From positions 42,094 through 106,093 of the forward strand of contig JBGSOF010000022.1 in assembly GCA_041739275.1 (NCBI GenBank): DNA of 64,000 nucleotides, read 5' to 3'. The position numbers and the translations under genes were made by a program. Position 1 is the stretch's first letter. The number at the start of each line of letters is the position of its first letter. A model generated the notes under the pieces. The model ran no database searches. It saw nothing but the letters and a program-made list of their open reading frames with translations, and had not been told where the DNA came from. Positions 7,727-15,908 of this stretch are shown here, piece after piece. Origin of the DNA: WGMI01 sp041739275 (GTDB taxonomy: Bacteria > Bacteroidota > Bacteroidia > Flavobacteriales > Schleiferiaceae).

Positions 7727-8882
7727 TTCGTTGGGTAGGTTCCCAGAGGTGAGAACGGCGTTCGGTTGGCAAAAGTAATCCCTCGATCAGCGCGGCATTC
7801 ATGCGTACAAAATGCCCTATCGATCCAAAGACGGGGCTTCGCCTCAAAGGGCCGAGGCTTAGTATAGTAACGCTAAAAAAAGCAACAAAAAGAACGGTGG
7901 CCGGTTCGCTTCCCTCCCATGCAGCTAGAAACAATCCGATTCCGAGCCAAATCGCCCAAACTCCGGCAAACCACCGCAAAAACTTGTGGCTCAAGAGGGC
8001 ATAACCCAGCGGAAATGGACTTTTCCAAATCAGCGAAAAGAACCGAAGCAAATTTTGACGATTGCCATGGCCGATGCGCTTTTTGCGCCGATATTCTTCT
8101 CGGGCATCGGCGGTATCTGATTCCCAAGCCACAGCCGCGGGCTCAAAAAGCACCCGTCCTCCCCTTTTGAGCACCGCCAAATTTTGAAAGAAGTCGTCTA
8201 CGGTTGTGCCGGGAGGAATGGGCTGAAAACATGATCGCTTGAGCAGCATCGCTCCTCCTTCGAGCCCAATAACCAGCCCCCATCGGTCGCTCTCGCAGCT
8301 GCGAAGCCGGTTTTCGAATTCGAGGTAGCGCGCCTCGTCGACCGCGTGCCCGGAAAAATCGGATGCTGAAACATGGTCGCGCAAGGCCCCACCGACCATA
8401 TCGGCCTCGCGAGCCAGAGCACATTCGACCAGCCGAAGCAGCGCCCGGGGCTCGAAGCGCACATTGGCATCGGTGAACAGCAAAAATTCAGCTTGACTCT
8501 TTTCGACCAGTCGGTTGAGCATGTTGGCTTTCCCGAGGCGTTCTTCAGAGATTTCCAGTCGAATGCGCCCCGATTGATCTGCGTATTTGCGGGCAATTGA
8601 TGTGGTGGCATCGGTCGAGGCATCTGAACCCAGAGCGATGCGCAGTTTTTCGGCCGGATACTCAGAACTGAGCAGAGACTGAAGGGTATGTTCCAGCACA
8701 AGCTCCTCGTTTCGAGCCGATAAGACTACTTCCACCTCGGGCAAAAGATTTGAATCGAAGGGATCTAACTGAGGCCTTTGACGAGGCTTTGAAAAAACTC
8801 CGAGGCTGAGCGGATAGATCAAATAAGGGTGCAAGACCAAGAGCGCGGGGAGGGCAATGCCGAAAATGAATATCCAGATCAC
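7704..8882 (-). CDS. Membrane-associated family 2 glycosyltransferase
   Basis: This 392-residue GT-A enzyme has an N-terminal membrane helix (FIFGIALPALLVLHPYLIYPL) and at least two hydrophobic segments near the C-terminus (WFAGVWAIWLGIGLFLAAW, VLFVAFFSVTILSL). Between them are the nucleotide-sugar motifs: EVVLSARNEELVLEHTL, the ALGSDASTDATT loop, and LLFTDANVRFEP in place of the DxD. FENRLRS and RRKKRIGHGNRQN (QxxRW-like region) also fit. It probably builds a surface polysaccharide or glycolipid. It starts 4 bp inside the preceding glycosyltransferase gene, suggesting both act in one pathway. Confidence 0.85.
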   Translation of the reverse strand: MIWIFIFGIALPALLVLHPYLIYPLSLGVFSKPRQRPQLDPFDSNLLPEVEVVLSARNEELVLEHTLQSLLSSEYPAEKLRIALGSDASTDATTSIARKYADQSGRIRLEISEERLGKANMLNRLVEKSQAEFLLFTDANVRFEPRALLRLVECALAREADMVGGALRDHVSASDFSGHAVDEARYLEFENRLRSCESDRWGLVIGLEGGAMLLKRSCFQPIPPGTTVDDFFQNLAVLKRGGRVLFEPAAVAWESDTADAREEYRRKKRIGHGNRQNLLRFFSLIWKSPFPLGYALLSHKFLRWFAGVWAIWLGIGLFLAAWEGSEPATVLFVAFFSVTILSLGPLRRSPVFGSIGHFVRMNAALIEGLLLPTERRSHLWEPTQRNDSTPHD

Positions 8883-10117
8883 CGCCGAGAGTTTAAGGAT
8901 GTAGACCGACCTGCGCTCAATTCATCATAAAAATCAAAGAGATTGCGTCCGATGAGGTCTCGATCAAAATGTTCTCGCACGAATTCTTTGGCTGCTTCGC
9001 CCATGCGCTCCATGTTACTCTGAGGTTCTTCAAAGAAATCGCTCAGGGTGCGGATCCAATCTTCGGGGGTTTCGGCAAGGCGCAAAAAGAGCAGATTTTG
9101 CTCGCTAATTCCCTCTGCTCCAACGCGAGTGGAGACCACCGGACATCCGTGCGACAGGGCTTCGACAATTTTAATGCGAATTCCGCTGCCGCTCGAATAG
9201 GGCGCGATGAGTAGAGAGGCTGTTTGAAAACCCCGGTCTGCGCAAAATGACTCGGGCAGGAGCTCGACGCCCTCAATTCGCGAAAAATCGGCCGGAGCAT
9301 GTCTTCCGAGAATACGCATTCGCTTTTCGGGAAACCTCCGGTGAACTTCGGGCCAAACCGACTCGAGAAACCACTCGATCGCCTCGCGATTGGGGAGCCA
9401 GTCGAAACTTCCCACAAAAAAGACATCGCCCGAACGAGCCTCGCTTTTGACGTCGCGAACCAATTCCAAGCCGAAGCGCGCCACGGTGGCTTTTCCGGAA
9501 TAACCCAACTGGCGAAAACCTTCTAAATCGGGTGCCCCTATCGCCACGAGCGCATCGCAACTTCGAGCACCCTTCACTTCCCAATTTTCGAGCTTTTTGG
9601 CCTCTCTGAGGAGATAGAATTTTCGGATTGTTCGGGCATTCAATGCCATCCGCTCCCAAATTCGGCATTCGAGATTGTGCGCTCGAAACACCAGCCAGCC
9701 GTGATGTCTCCGTCTTATTTCGCGGATCAAACCGAGCATCGAAGCTCCTTCAAGCTGCACTCCGTCGTACGATTCACCTTCGAGCGAATCAAGCAACTTC
9801 CGAACGAATTGAGCAGGTCTAAATCTGCTGGTGAAGTATGATTCGCCGCGAAAGAACTGCAGTGCGGCGCCAATTCGAGTCGGGCGGCCATCGGCTTCGA
9901 TCAATTCCAATTTCAAACTGAGATCTTGCTTCAACCGCGCCCGGTCAAGAGCCTCTATTGCAGCTTTACGGTCTACTCGGTGTTTGATCGGATTGAGCGC
10001 CAGCCAATGCACACTTGCTCCCGCACTCGCCAAACCCAACGCCATGGCTTCCATGGCTTTGCTGCTCCCATCGACCGCGGGAAACGGCGATTTGTTCGAG
10101 ACAATCAGAATTTTCAT
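8879..10117 (-). CDS. GT-B fold glycosyltransferase (family 4-like)
   Basis: The start is ATG 10117, overlapping the stop of the LptF-type gene (ATGA), rather than 47 codons further upstream. The 412-residue protein opens with the Rossmann strand MKILIVSNKSPFPAVDGSS, whose glycine-rich loop is typical of GT4 enzymes. The C-terminal donor domain shows DVFFVGSFDWLPNREAIEWF, LLIAPYSSGSGIRIKIVEAL and SHGCPVVSTRVGAEGI, the sugar-nucleotide-binding region. The substrate is unknown; the setting (LptF, LolA, GT2) suggests envelope glycans. Confidence 0.85.
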   Translation of the reverse strand: MKILIVSNKSPFPAVDGSSKAMEAMALGLASAGASVHWLALNPIKHRVDRKAAIEALDRARLKQDLSLKLELIEADGRPTRIGAALQFFRGESYFTSRFRPAQFVRKLLDSLEGESYDGVQLEGASMLGLIREIRRRHHGWLVFRAHNLECRIWERMALNARTIRKFYLLREAKKLENWEVKGARSCDALVAIGAPDLEGFRQLGYSGKATVARFGLELVRDVKSEARSGDVFFVGSFDWLPNREAIEWFLESVWPEVHRRFPEKRMRILGRHAPADFSRIEGVELLPESFCADRGFQTASLLIAPYSSGSGIRIKIVEALSHGCPVVSTRVGAEGISEQNLLFLRLAETPEDWIRTLSDFFEEPQSNMERMGEAAKEFVREHFDRDLIGRNLFDFYDELSAGRSTSLNSRR

Positions 10118-11559
10118 TCGGCCGCAGGACGCTTGAACAGCCGTGCGATGGCTCGAAATGGAGCGGTGTAACTGCGAACCGAAAACAAGGCCGAATCGGT
10201 GGCCGATTTGTACGTCAAGAAAATCCCGATAGGCAACAAGATGAATCCCGATGTCCACATGGCTCGAAAGGGCGTCCAGACGAGCTCGCGCCCGAGTTTT
10301 TCCATGCTGTACGACATGGTGTGATACACGATAAAGATGAGCACGGAAACCACCACGGGCAAGCCCATTCCGCCTTTGCGAATAATCGCTCCGAGGGGAG
10401 CCCCGATGAAAAACAACACCAGAACCGCGAACGAAAGCGAAAACTTTTTGTGGCGTTCGAGTTCGAAGCGCGCGATCACCTTTCGTCTCCAGTCGTATTC
10501 TTCGGCCAGTTGAGACACGTAGGCCTTTTGTGAACGCGCCAAACGGGTGGCATTGTCGATGGCTCTCCGACGCATGGCATCGGGCAGTCGCACTAATAAA
10601 TCGCTCCCGGGCTCGAGCGGTATGCCCGCAGTGTGATCCAAGTCGAAACCGGCCTTGGCCTCGTCGACGCGGTATTTGTTCATCAGGGTTTGCTCCATCT
10701 GAATTTGCCTGGCTCTGAGGCTGATGCCCATCGAATCGACCGACTCGGAGAGCTGCACAACATTCATCATGTTGAAGCTCTTTTGGTCGTTTTCGCGCAA
10801 ATCGCCGCTTTGAAAAGAACTCAAGTCGAAGCGAATTTCGGCTTCGTCAAAACGAGAACGGGCAAACGGATGCCGATGCCTTTCGGTGCGCTTGCTCGGG
10901 ATGAGGTCTTCGTAGGTCGTTCCGCGCTGCAAGAAAAGCGTGAGGTAGCGCTCGTCGGCAGAGATATCCATTCGCCCTTCTTCGGCCACAATCAGCTTGC
11001 CCGCCCCACTGCGCGAGCTGTGGTCGTAGATATAAATGTTGCGAATGAGTCGGTCGTCGGGGCCATATTTCTCGCCGATCTTCATGCTGTACCCTTCAAT
11101 TCCGCCATAAAACACCCCTTCTCGAATGTTCAAGGCGGGCTTTTTGGTAGCGATGTTCCGCAGCAAGGTTTCGCCGCGCAAATTGGCCACGGGCAAGACG
11201 TAATTCGAAAATAAAAACGCCACGGTACACAGACCGAGCACGAGGACGATCAAGGGCCTCATGATCCGAAACAGCGAAACACCCGCGCTCTTCATGGCCC
11301 CTAACTCATTGAACTCCCCGAGATTTCCAAAGGTCATGAGGCTCGAGAGCAAAACCGAAATGGGCAAAGCCAGCGGAACGACCCCGGCGGCTGTGTAAAA
11401 GAGGAGTTCGGCGATGTAATACCATTCGACCCCTTTGCCGACCAGATCGTCGACGTACATCCACAAAAACTGCATCAACAAAAAGAAGACCATCACCGCG
11501 AAAGTGGCCAAAAAGGGTCCGCCAAAAGAGCGGATCATGTATCGGTGAAAGACCTTCAA
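10114..11559 (-). CDS. LptF/LptG (YjgP/YjgQ) family permease
   Basis: This 481-residue inner-membrane protein belongs to the family that, with the LptB ATPase, extracts lipopolysaccharide and passes it to the periplasmic bridge. It shows the usual layout: N-terminal helices (FHRYMIRSFGGPFLATFAVMVFF, LFYTAAGVVPLALPISVLL, MRPLIVLVLGLCTVAFLF), a large periplasmic beta domain, and C-terminal helices (FSLSFAVLVLFFIGAPLGAIIRKGGMG, VVSVLIFIVYHTMSYSMEKLG). GAPLGAIIRKGG is characteristic of the family. I cannot decide between LptF and LptG. Its start overlaps the lolA stop by 4 bp. Confidence 0.9.
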   Translation of the reverse strand: MKVFHRYMIRSFGGPFLATFAVMVFFLLMQFLWMYVDDLVGKGVEWYYIAELLFYTAAGVVPLALPISVLLSSLMTFGNLGEFNELGAMKSAGVSLFRIMRPLIVLVLGLCTVAFLFSNYVLPVANLRGETLLRNIATKKPALNIREGVFYGGIEGYSMKIGEKYGPDDRLIRNIYIYDHSSRSGAGKLIVAEEGRMDISADERYLTLFLQRGTTYEDLIPSKRTERHRHPFARSRFDEAEIRFDLSSFQSGDLRENDQKSFNMMNVVQLSESVDSMGISLRARQIQMEQTLMNKYRVDEAKAGFDLDHTAGIPLEPGSDLLVRLPDAMRRRAIDNATRLARSQKAYVSQLAEEYDWRRKVIARFELERHKKFSLSFAVLVLFFIGAPLGAIIRKGGMGLPVVVSVLIFIVYHTMSYSMEKLGRELVWTPFRAMWTSGFILLPIGIFLTYKSATDSALFSVRSYTAPFRAIARLFKRPAAE

Positions 11560-12230
11560 CGGGGAATGTAGTAGCCCGGAAAGTCCTTGGCGTTAAAGAC
11601 GAAACGCGATGCGGGAATGGCGGTGTCGAGCAGAATTTTATCGACGATAAAGCGCGTCACCGTGCCGTTGACTCCCGTTTGTGTGTAGCTGTACACCAAG
11701 CCCGTTTTCTTGTCGATGCCCACTTGAATGCTCCTGATTTCTTCGCTGGCATTGGGCTTGAGCACCACGTAGTCGATGGTGCGCCCCCCAATGGTTTCAG
11801 TGCCTCCGAGTTTGTAGCTGAAGCCTTTGCGATGCAGCTCGAGCAATCGCAAGGGCGTAGTCGCCTCGTTGCCCTGAGCATCTTTGACGGGACTCTTCTG
11901 CACTTCTTCGTCGGCGTGCAGCACGGTCCAAACGGTGGTGGCATCGTAGATTTGCTCGGTACCCATGAGTTTGAGTCGATAGCGATTCCCCATGGTCTCT
12001 AGCGTGCCCTTCTCTTGCTGCTTGACCGGAGGGCTGACACGCGTATTTTCAAAGGAATAGCTAAAGTCAATCCGCACCGTTTTGGCAGCTTTGAGCTTGG
12101 CTGAAGCTCTTTCGAGCATCTCCTTAGCCGCATTCGTGCTTTGCGCATCCAAGGCTACAGGCTGTGCCGTGGACAATACCATGGCGCACAAGAAAAACCG
12201 AGAGGACGACTTGAGAGAAAGGAATTTCAT
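11556..12230 (-). CDS. lolA: Outer-membrane lipoprotein carrier LolA-like protein
   Basis: The 224-residue precursor has a signal peptide (FFLCAMVLSTAQPVALDAQS). The mature part fits LolA, which ferries lipoproteins across the periplasm: AAKEMLERASAKLKAAKTVR, then VWTVLHADEEVQ and TRFIVDKILLDTAIPASRFVF at the end, matching the LolA half-barrel. It lies 10 bp after ftsK and overlaps the LptF-type gene, so it is probably cotranscribed with both. Low sequence conservation in this family makes the exact cargo an inference. Confidence 0.85.
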   Translation of the reverse strand: MKFLSLKSSSRFFLCAMVLSTAQPVALDAQSTNAAKEMLERASAKLKAAKTVRIDFSYSFENTRVSPPVKQQEKGTLETMGNRYRLKLMGTEQIYDATTVWTVLHADEEVQKSPVKDAQGNEATTPLRLLELHRKGFSYKLGGTETIGGRTIDYVVLKPNASEEIRSIQVGIDKKTGLVYSYTQTGVNGTVTRFIVDKILLDTAIPASRFVFNAKDFPGYYIPR

Positions 12231-12240
12231 TCGGTGAGAT

Positions 12241-14700
12241 TTAGGCTCGAGATTTCAAAAGTTGTTCCAAAGAAAATTCGTCGGGAACAAGCACTTGACG
12301 CGCCTTGCTGCCTTCAAACGGCCCGATGATTCCGGCGGCTTCGAGCTGATCCATAATTCGCCCTGCCCGGCCATAACCCAGTTTGAGCTTGCGCTGCAAA
12401 AGCGAGGTCGATCCTTGCTGGTGAACCACCACCACCCTTGCGGCATCTTCGAACATGGCATCGCGATCAGACCAATCCATTTCGCCTCCACTCGATTCTT
12501 CGCCTTCGAACTCAGGCAATAAATACGCCGTGGGATAGGCGCGCTGCGCACCGATAAATTCGACGAGTTTTTCGATTTCGGGGGTGTCGACAAAGGCGCA
12601 CTGAATTCGGGTGGGTTCCGAGCCGAGGCTCAAGAGCATATCCCCCTTGCCGATGAGTCGCTCGGCGCCGCCCGCATCGAGAATGGTCCGAGAGTCGATT
12701 TTCGAGGTCACCCGAAAAGCGAGTCGCGCGGGAAAATTAGCTTTGATGATGCCCGTAATGACATTCACCGAGGGGCGTTGGGTCGCAATAATCAGGTGAA
12801 TGCCAATGGCTCGAGCGAGTTGAGCGAGGCGCGCGATCGGGGTTTCGACTTCCTTGCCCGCCGTCATGATCAAGTCGGCAAATTCGTCGACCACCAGCAC
12901 GATATACGGCAAAAAGCGGTGTCCGTCGTTGGGGTTCAGCCGCCGCGCCACGAACTTGGCATTGTATTCGACCAAGTTTCGCGCTTGGGCATTCTTGAGC
13001 AACTCGTAGCGGTTGTCCATTTCGATGCAGAGCGAATTGAGCGTGTAAATCACCTTTTTGGTATCGGTGATAATGGGCTCGGCTCCGTCGGGCAGGGTGG
13101 CGAGGTAGTGACGTTCTATGGCGTTGAAAAGTGTCAACTCGACTTTTTTCGGGTCGACCAGCACAAACTTGACTTGTGCAGGGTGTTTTCGGTAAAGCAA
13201 TGACGTGAGGATCACGTTCAGCCCCACCGACTTGCCCTGACCCGTGGCCCCTGCCATGAGCAAGTGGGGCATTTTGGCCAAATCGGCTACGTAGGTTTCG
13301 TTCGAAATCGTCTTGCCCAGCACCAGCGGCAATTCGGCCTCGCTTTGCACGAACTTTTCGGAGGCGAGCACCGAGCGCATCGAAACCATGCTCGGTTTGG
13401 CATTGGGCACTTCGATTCCGATGGTTCCCTTTCCGGGGATGGGGGCGATGATGCGGATTCCCTCAGCACTGAGGCTCAGAGCAATATCGTCTTCGAGATT
13501 TTTGATCTTCGAAATCCGCACTCCGGGGGCGGGAACGATTTCATAGAGCGTTACCGTGGGGCCAATAGTTGCCTTAATCTGCGCTATTTCAATGTTGTAC
13601 GTGCGCAGGGTGTCGACAATTCGATTCTTGTTCTGTTCGAGTTCTTGAGGATTGATGGTGATGTTGGACGATCCGTAGTCCTTCATCAAATCCAGACCCG
13701 GCATTCGAAAGCCCGACAGATCGAGCTTGGGATCGAATTCTCCCTGCTCAGCCAAGATCCGTCGGTGGAGACTGTCGTCGACCTCAGATTCTGAGGCTGT
13801 GGGTTCCACCGTCATGGACAATCCGTCGGAGCCTTCGATCACCAAAGGCTCATTCGGAGCAGAAACAGGCTCGGGTTCTATAGGCGGATCGGCCTTGGCC
13901 TGAGGAACATATTCCGACTCTTCAAGCTGCTCTGCGGAAAAGGGATCGGGTCCGAGTTCAAAAACGCGGGGAGCCTCGGCATCCGCTTCGAGCTCCGTCG
14001 GATCGGGCGTCGGTGTCGGAGCCGCGGGGCGGGCAGTTCTCGCAATTTCGGGATCAGGCGCAGGCTCGAACCCCGAAGGAGATCGGCTCGGAATGAGTTT
14101 TCTCAGTCGCTCCGAAAGCAGCTCGGGAGACCAATCAAAGCGGAAGGCCAAAAAACCGATGGCCAGACCGATCAACATCAGCCCCGCTCCCCAACTCCCA
14201 AACCAGTCTGAGGCTTTGGCCCAAACGCCCAAACCTCCCGCACCCGACCACTGCGGATAACTGCTTCCGAGAACCCATGCAGCAAAGACCGGAAGCCAAG
14301 CCATGGCGTAAAGAGCGTAACGCAGCTGTCGAAACAAGCCTTCTCGGTATCGGAAAGCGATGGCAAAACCGAGGCGCCATGCGATAAAAACCCAGGCGAA
14401 TGCGCCGATGCCGAAAAAACCGAACACAAGGGAATGCGCGATGGCCGCGCCCAGTTTTCCGAAGACATTGCGCACTTCGAAGTCAGGGTTCGACAAAAGC
14501 GCTCCCAGACCGCCGCTCAATTCGCTTTGGTCCTCTCTCCAGTAAAAATAAAATGAACTCAATGCGCCGAAAAGGAACAGACCCAAGAGAATCAAGAACA
14601 GCCCGAAAACCAAAAAAATGGTTTGTTCTCTGACCCGACGATCTTCGGTCTTCGACTTAGAAGTCGGATCCGGTTTGGCAATTGCTTTTTTCTTCCCCAT
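12241..14700 (-). CDS. ftsK: DNA translocase FtsK/SpoIIIE
   Basis: This 819-residue motor pumps chromosome ends through the division septum. The N-terminal region has about four membrane helices (FLVFGLFLILLGLFLFGALS, LVFGFFGIGAFAWVFIAW and others). A Pro/Glu-rich linker follows (roughly residues 200-310). The motor carries Walker A MAGATGQGKSVGLNVIL and Walker B VLVVDEFADLIMTAG. The last 65 residues (VVVVHQQGSTSLLQRKLKLG, GRAGRIMDQLEAAGIIGP) form the winged-helix gamma domain that reads KOPS-type signals. It heads the chain running to ribB. Confidence 0.97.
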   Translation of the reverse strand: MGKKKAIAKPDPTSKSKTEDRRVREQTIFLVFGLFLILLGLFLFGALSSFYFYWREDQSELSGGLGALLSNPDFEVRNVFGKLGAAIAHSLVFGFFGIGAFAWVFIAWRLGFAIAFRYREGLFRQLRYALYAMAWLPVFAAWVLGSSYPQWSGAGGLGVWAKASDWFGSWGAGLMLIGLAIGFLAFRFDWSPELLSERLRKLIPSRSPSGFEPAPDPEIARTARPAAPTPTPDPTELEADAEAPRVFELGPDPFSAEQLEESEYVPQAKADPPIEPEPVSAPNEPLVIEGSDGLSMTVEPTASESEVDDSLHRRILAEQGEFDPKLDLSGFRMPGLDLMKDYGSSNITINPQELEQNKNRIVDTLRTYNIEIAQIKATIGPTVTLYEIVPAPGVRISKIKNLEDDIALSLSAEGIRIIAPIPGKGTIGIEVPNAKPSMVSMRSVLASEKFVQSEAELPLVLGKTISNETYVADLAKMPHLLMAGATGQGKSVGLNVILTSLLYRKHPAQVKFVLVDPKKVELTLFNAIERHYLATLPDGAEPIITDTKKVIYTLNSLCIEMDNRYELLKNAQARNLVEYNAKFVARRLNPNDGHRFLPYIVLVVDEFADLIMTAGKEVETPIARLAQLARAIGIHLIIATQRPSVNVITGIIKANFPARLAFRVTSKIDSRTILDAGGAERLIGKGDMLLSLGSEPTRIQCAFVDTPEIEKLVEFIGAQRAYPTAYLLPEFEGEESSGGEMDWSDRDAMFEDAARVVVVHQQGSTSLLQRKLKLGYGRAGRIMDQLEAAGIIGPFEGSKARQVLVPDEFSLEQLLKSRA

Positions 14701-14717
14701 GCGCTTAACGAGCCCTC

Positions 14718-14762
14718 AAAAATAAAGCAAGGGGCGGGGGAACACCGGCTTCCCCTCACCCC
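14718..14762 (-). terminator. Rho-independent terminator after the SRPBCC gene
   Basis: Read on the minus strand, 14762 to 14731 forms a GC-rich stem of GGGG and GGGGAA blocks pairing with TTCCCC and CCCC around a GCCGGTG loop. It is followed by TTGCTTTATTTTT (14730-14718). It sits between the SRPBCC gene end (14792) and the ftsK start, separating the two minus-strand units. Confidence 0.65.
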
Positions 14763-14791
14763 TTTTCAGGTTTTTTTAAGCCAGCCCGACT

Positions 14792-15802
14792 TTACTCCAC
14801 CGGATAGTAAAGATCGGTGATGTACAGTGCGGGGTCTTTCACCTCTGCAGGATCGTTCACGTATACTTCCCACGGGAATCCTTTTGTGGACAATCCATTT
14901 GCCTTGACATAGGCCATGGCTGCATCGTGACCCATCCAGGTGCCTTCGTAGGGGCCGGTATAACGCACTTTAACAGCTTTGCCCGAGGCCAAGGCGTCTT
15001 TCATGACGCTTCCATTGCCCTGCTTTGTTCCGGAATAAGGCACGGCCATTCGCAGAACGGCGCGGGCTGCGGTCTCGTCCCAAAGCTCGGAAACGGCAAA
15101 AACAGGTCCGTTCAATTTTGCTGCATCTTCAGCCATATAGGTCATCACTTCTGCGTAGGCTGCGGCATAAAGCTCAGAAGTGATTTCAGCGGGGCTCACT
15201 TCGCGACGAACGTAGAGATAAGGAGTCTCCGCGACTGTAACCACTTCGGCGGGAACGATGCTGCCGCGAATGGGGGTCGAAACCTCCGCGAGTTTCTTGA
15301 GTGAAGCCAAACCTTTTTCGAGGTCGCCGCCGATGTTTTTGTCCATGCCGCTATTCATAAATCGAAGCAAAAAGGGCATCGTGCCCTCATTGATCCATTC
15401 CACCACAGTTTTGCCATCGGCCTCTTTAAACTCAAAGCGGCTGTCCATGAGCGATTCAAAAGGCTTGGTAAATTGAATGGCCGTCGCCACACTCTTGCCC
15501 TCTTGGACATCGACAATTTCGAGCTTCCCCTCTCCTGTTATTTCGCCTTTCCAACTGTACCAAGCGCCCTTGCCAATGGCAGGATCTGAATACGTCGTTT
15601 TGTTGGTCGAGTCGATGCGGCTCCACTCAGACCATTCTTCCCAACGGGGCAGATCGACGATCAAATTCTGGACTGCCGCCACCGGGGCTTCGATCTCGAC
15701 CGAGCGTCGAACCGAATAACCCTTGGGCAAAGTGGATAAATAAATCAGAGCAATCGCCACGAGCGAAATCAGAGCGATTAAGGCAATACGCAGTGTTTTC
15801 AT
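14792..15802 (-). CDS. SRPBCC domain protein fused to a GyrI-like effector-binding domain
   Basis: ATG 15802 is preferred because it places the membrane or signal helix (MKTLRIALIALISLVAIALIYLS) at the N-terminus of a 336-residue protein; an upstream ATG at 15835 is possible. Residues about 25-170 look like a START/polyketide-cyclase ligand-binding fold (RSVEIEAPVAAVQNLIVDLPRW). The remainder matches the GyrI/AraC effector-binding fold (VRREVSPAEITSELYAAAYAEV, KVRYTGPYEG, GFPWEVYVNDPAEV). Such two-domain proteins are common in Bacteroidota; the ligand is unknown. The product is probably anchored on the outer face of the inner membrane. Confidence 0.8.
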   Translation of the reverse strand: MKTLRIALIALISLVAIALIYLSTLPKGYSVRRSVEIEAPVAAVQNLIVDLPRWEEWSEWSRIDSTNKTTYSDPAIGKGAWYSWKGEITGEGKLEIVDVQEGKSVATAIQFTKPFESLMDSRFEFKEADGKTVVEWINEGTMPFLLRFMNSGMDKNIGGDLEKGLASLKKLAEVSTPIRGSIVPAEVVTVAETPYLYVRREVSPAEITSELYAAAYAEVMTYMAEDAAKLNGPVFAVSELWDETAARAVLRMAVPYSGTKQGNGSVMKDALASGKAVKVRYTGPYEGTWMGHDAAMAYVKANGLSTKGFPWEVYVNDPAEVKDPALYITDLYYPVE

Positions 15803-15908
15803 GATGAGGAGGTTAGATTCTCGACGAAATTCCACAATTTCTCTCGCATTTCAAGTTGAATGTCATTGCACTTATGAACATTAACTTAGGCCGATAAAGC
15901 ACCGAAAC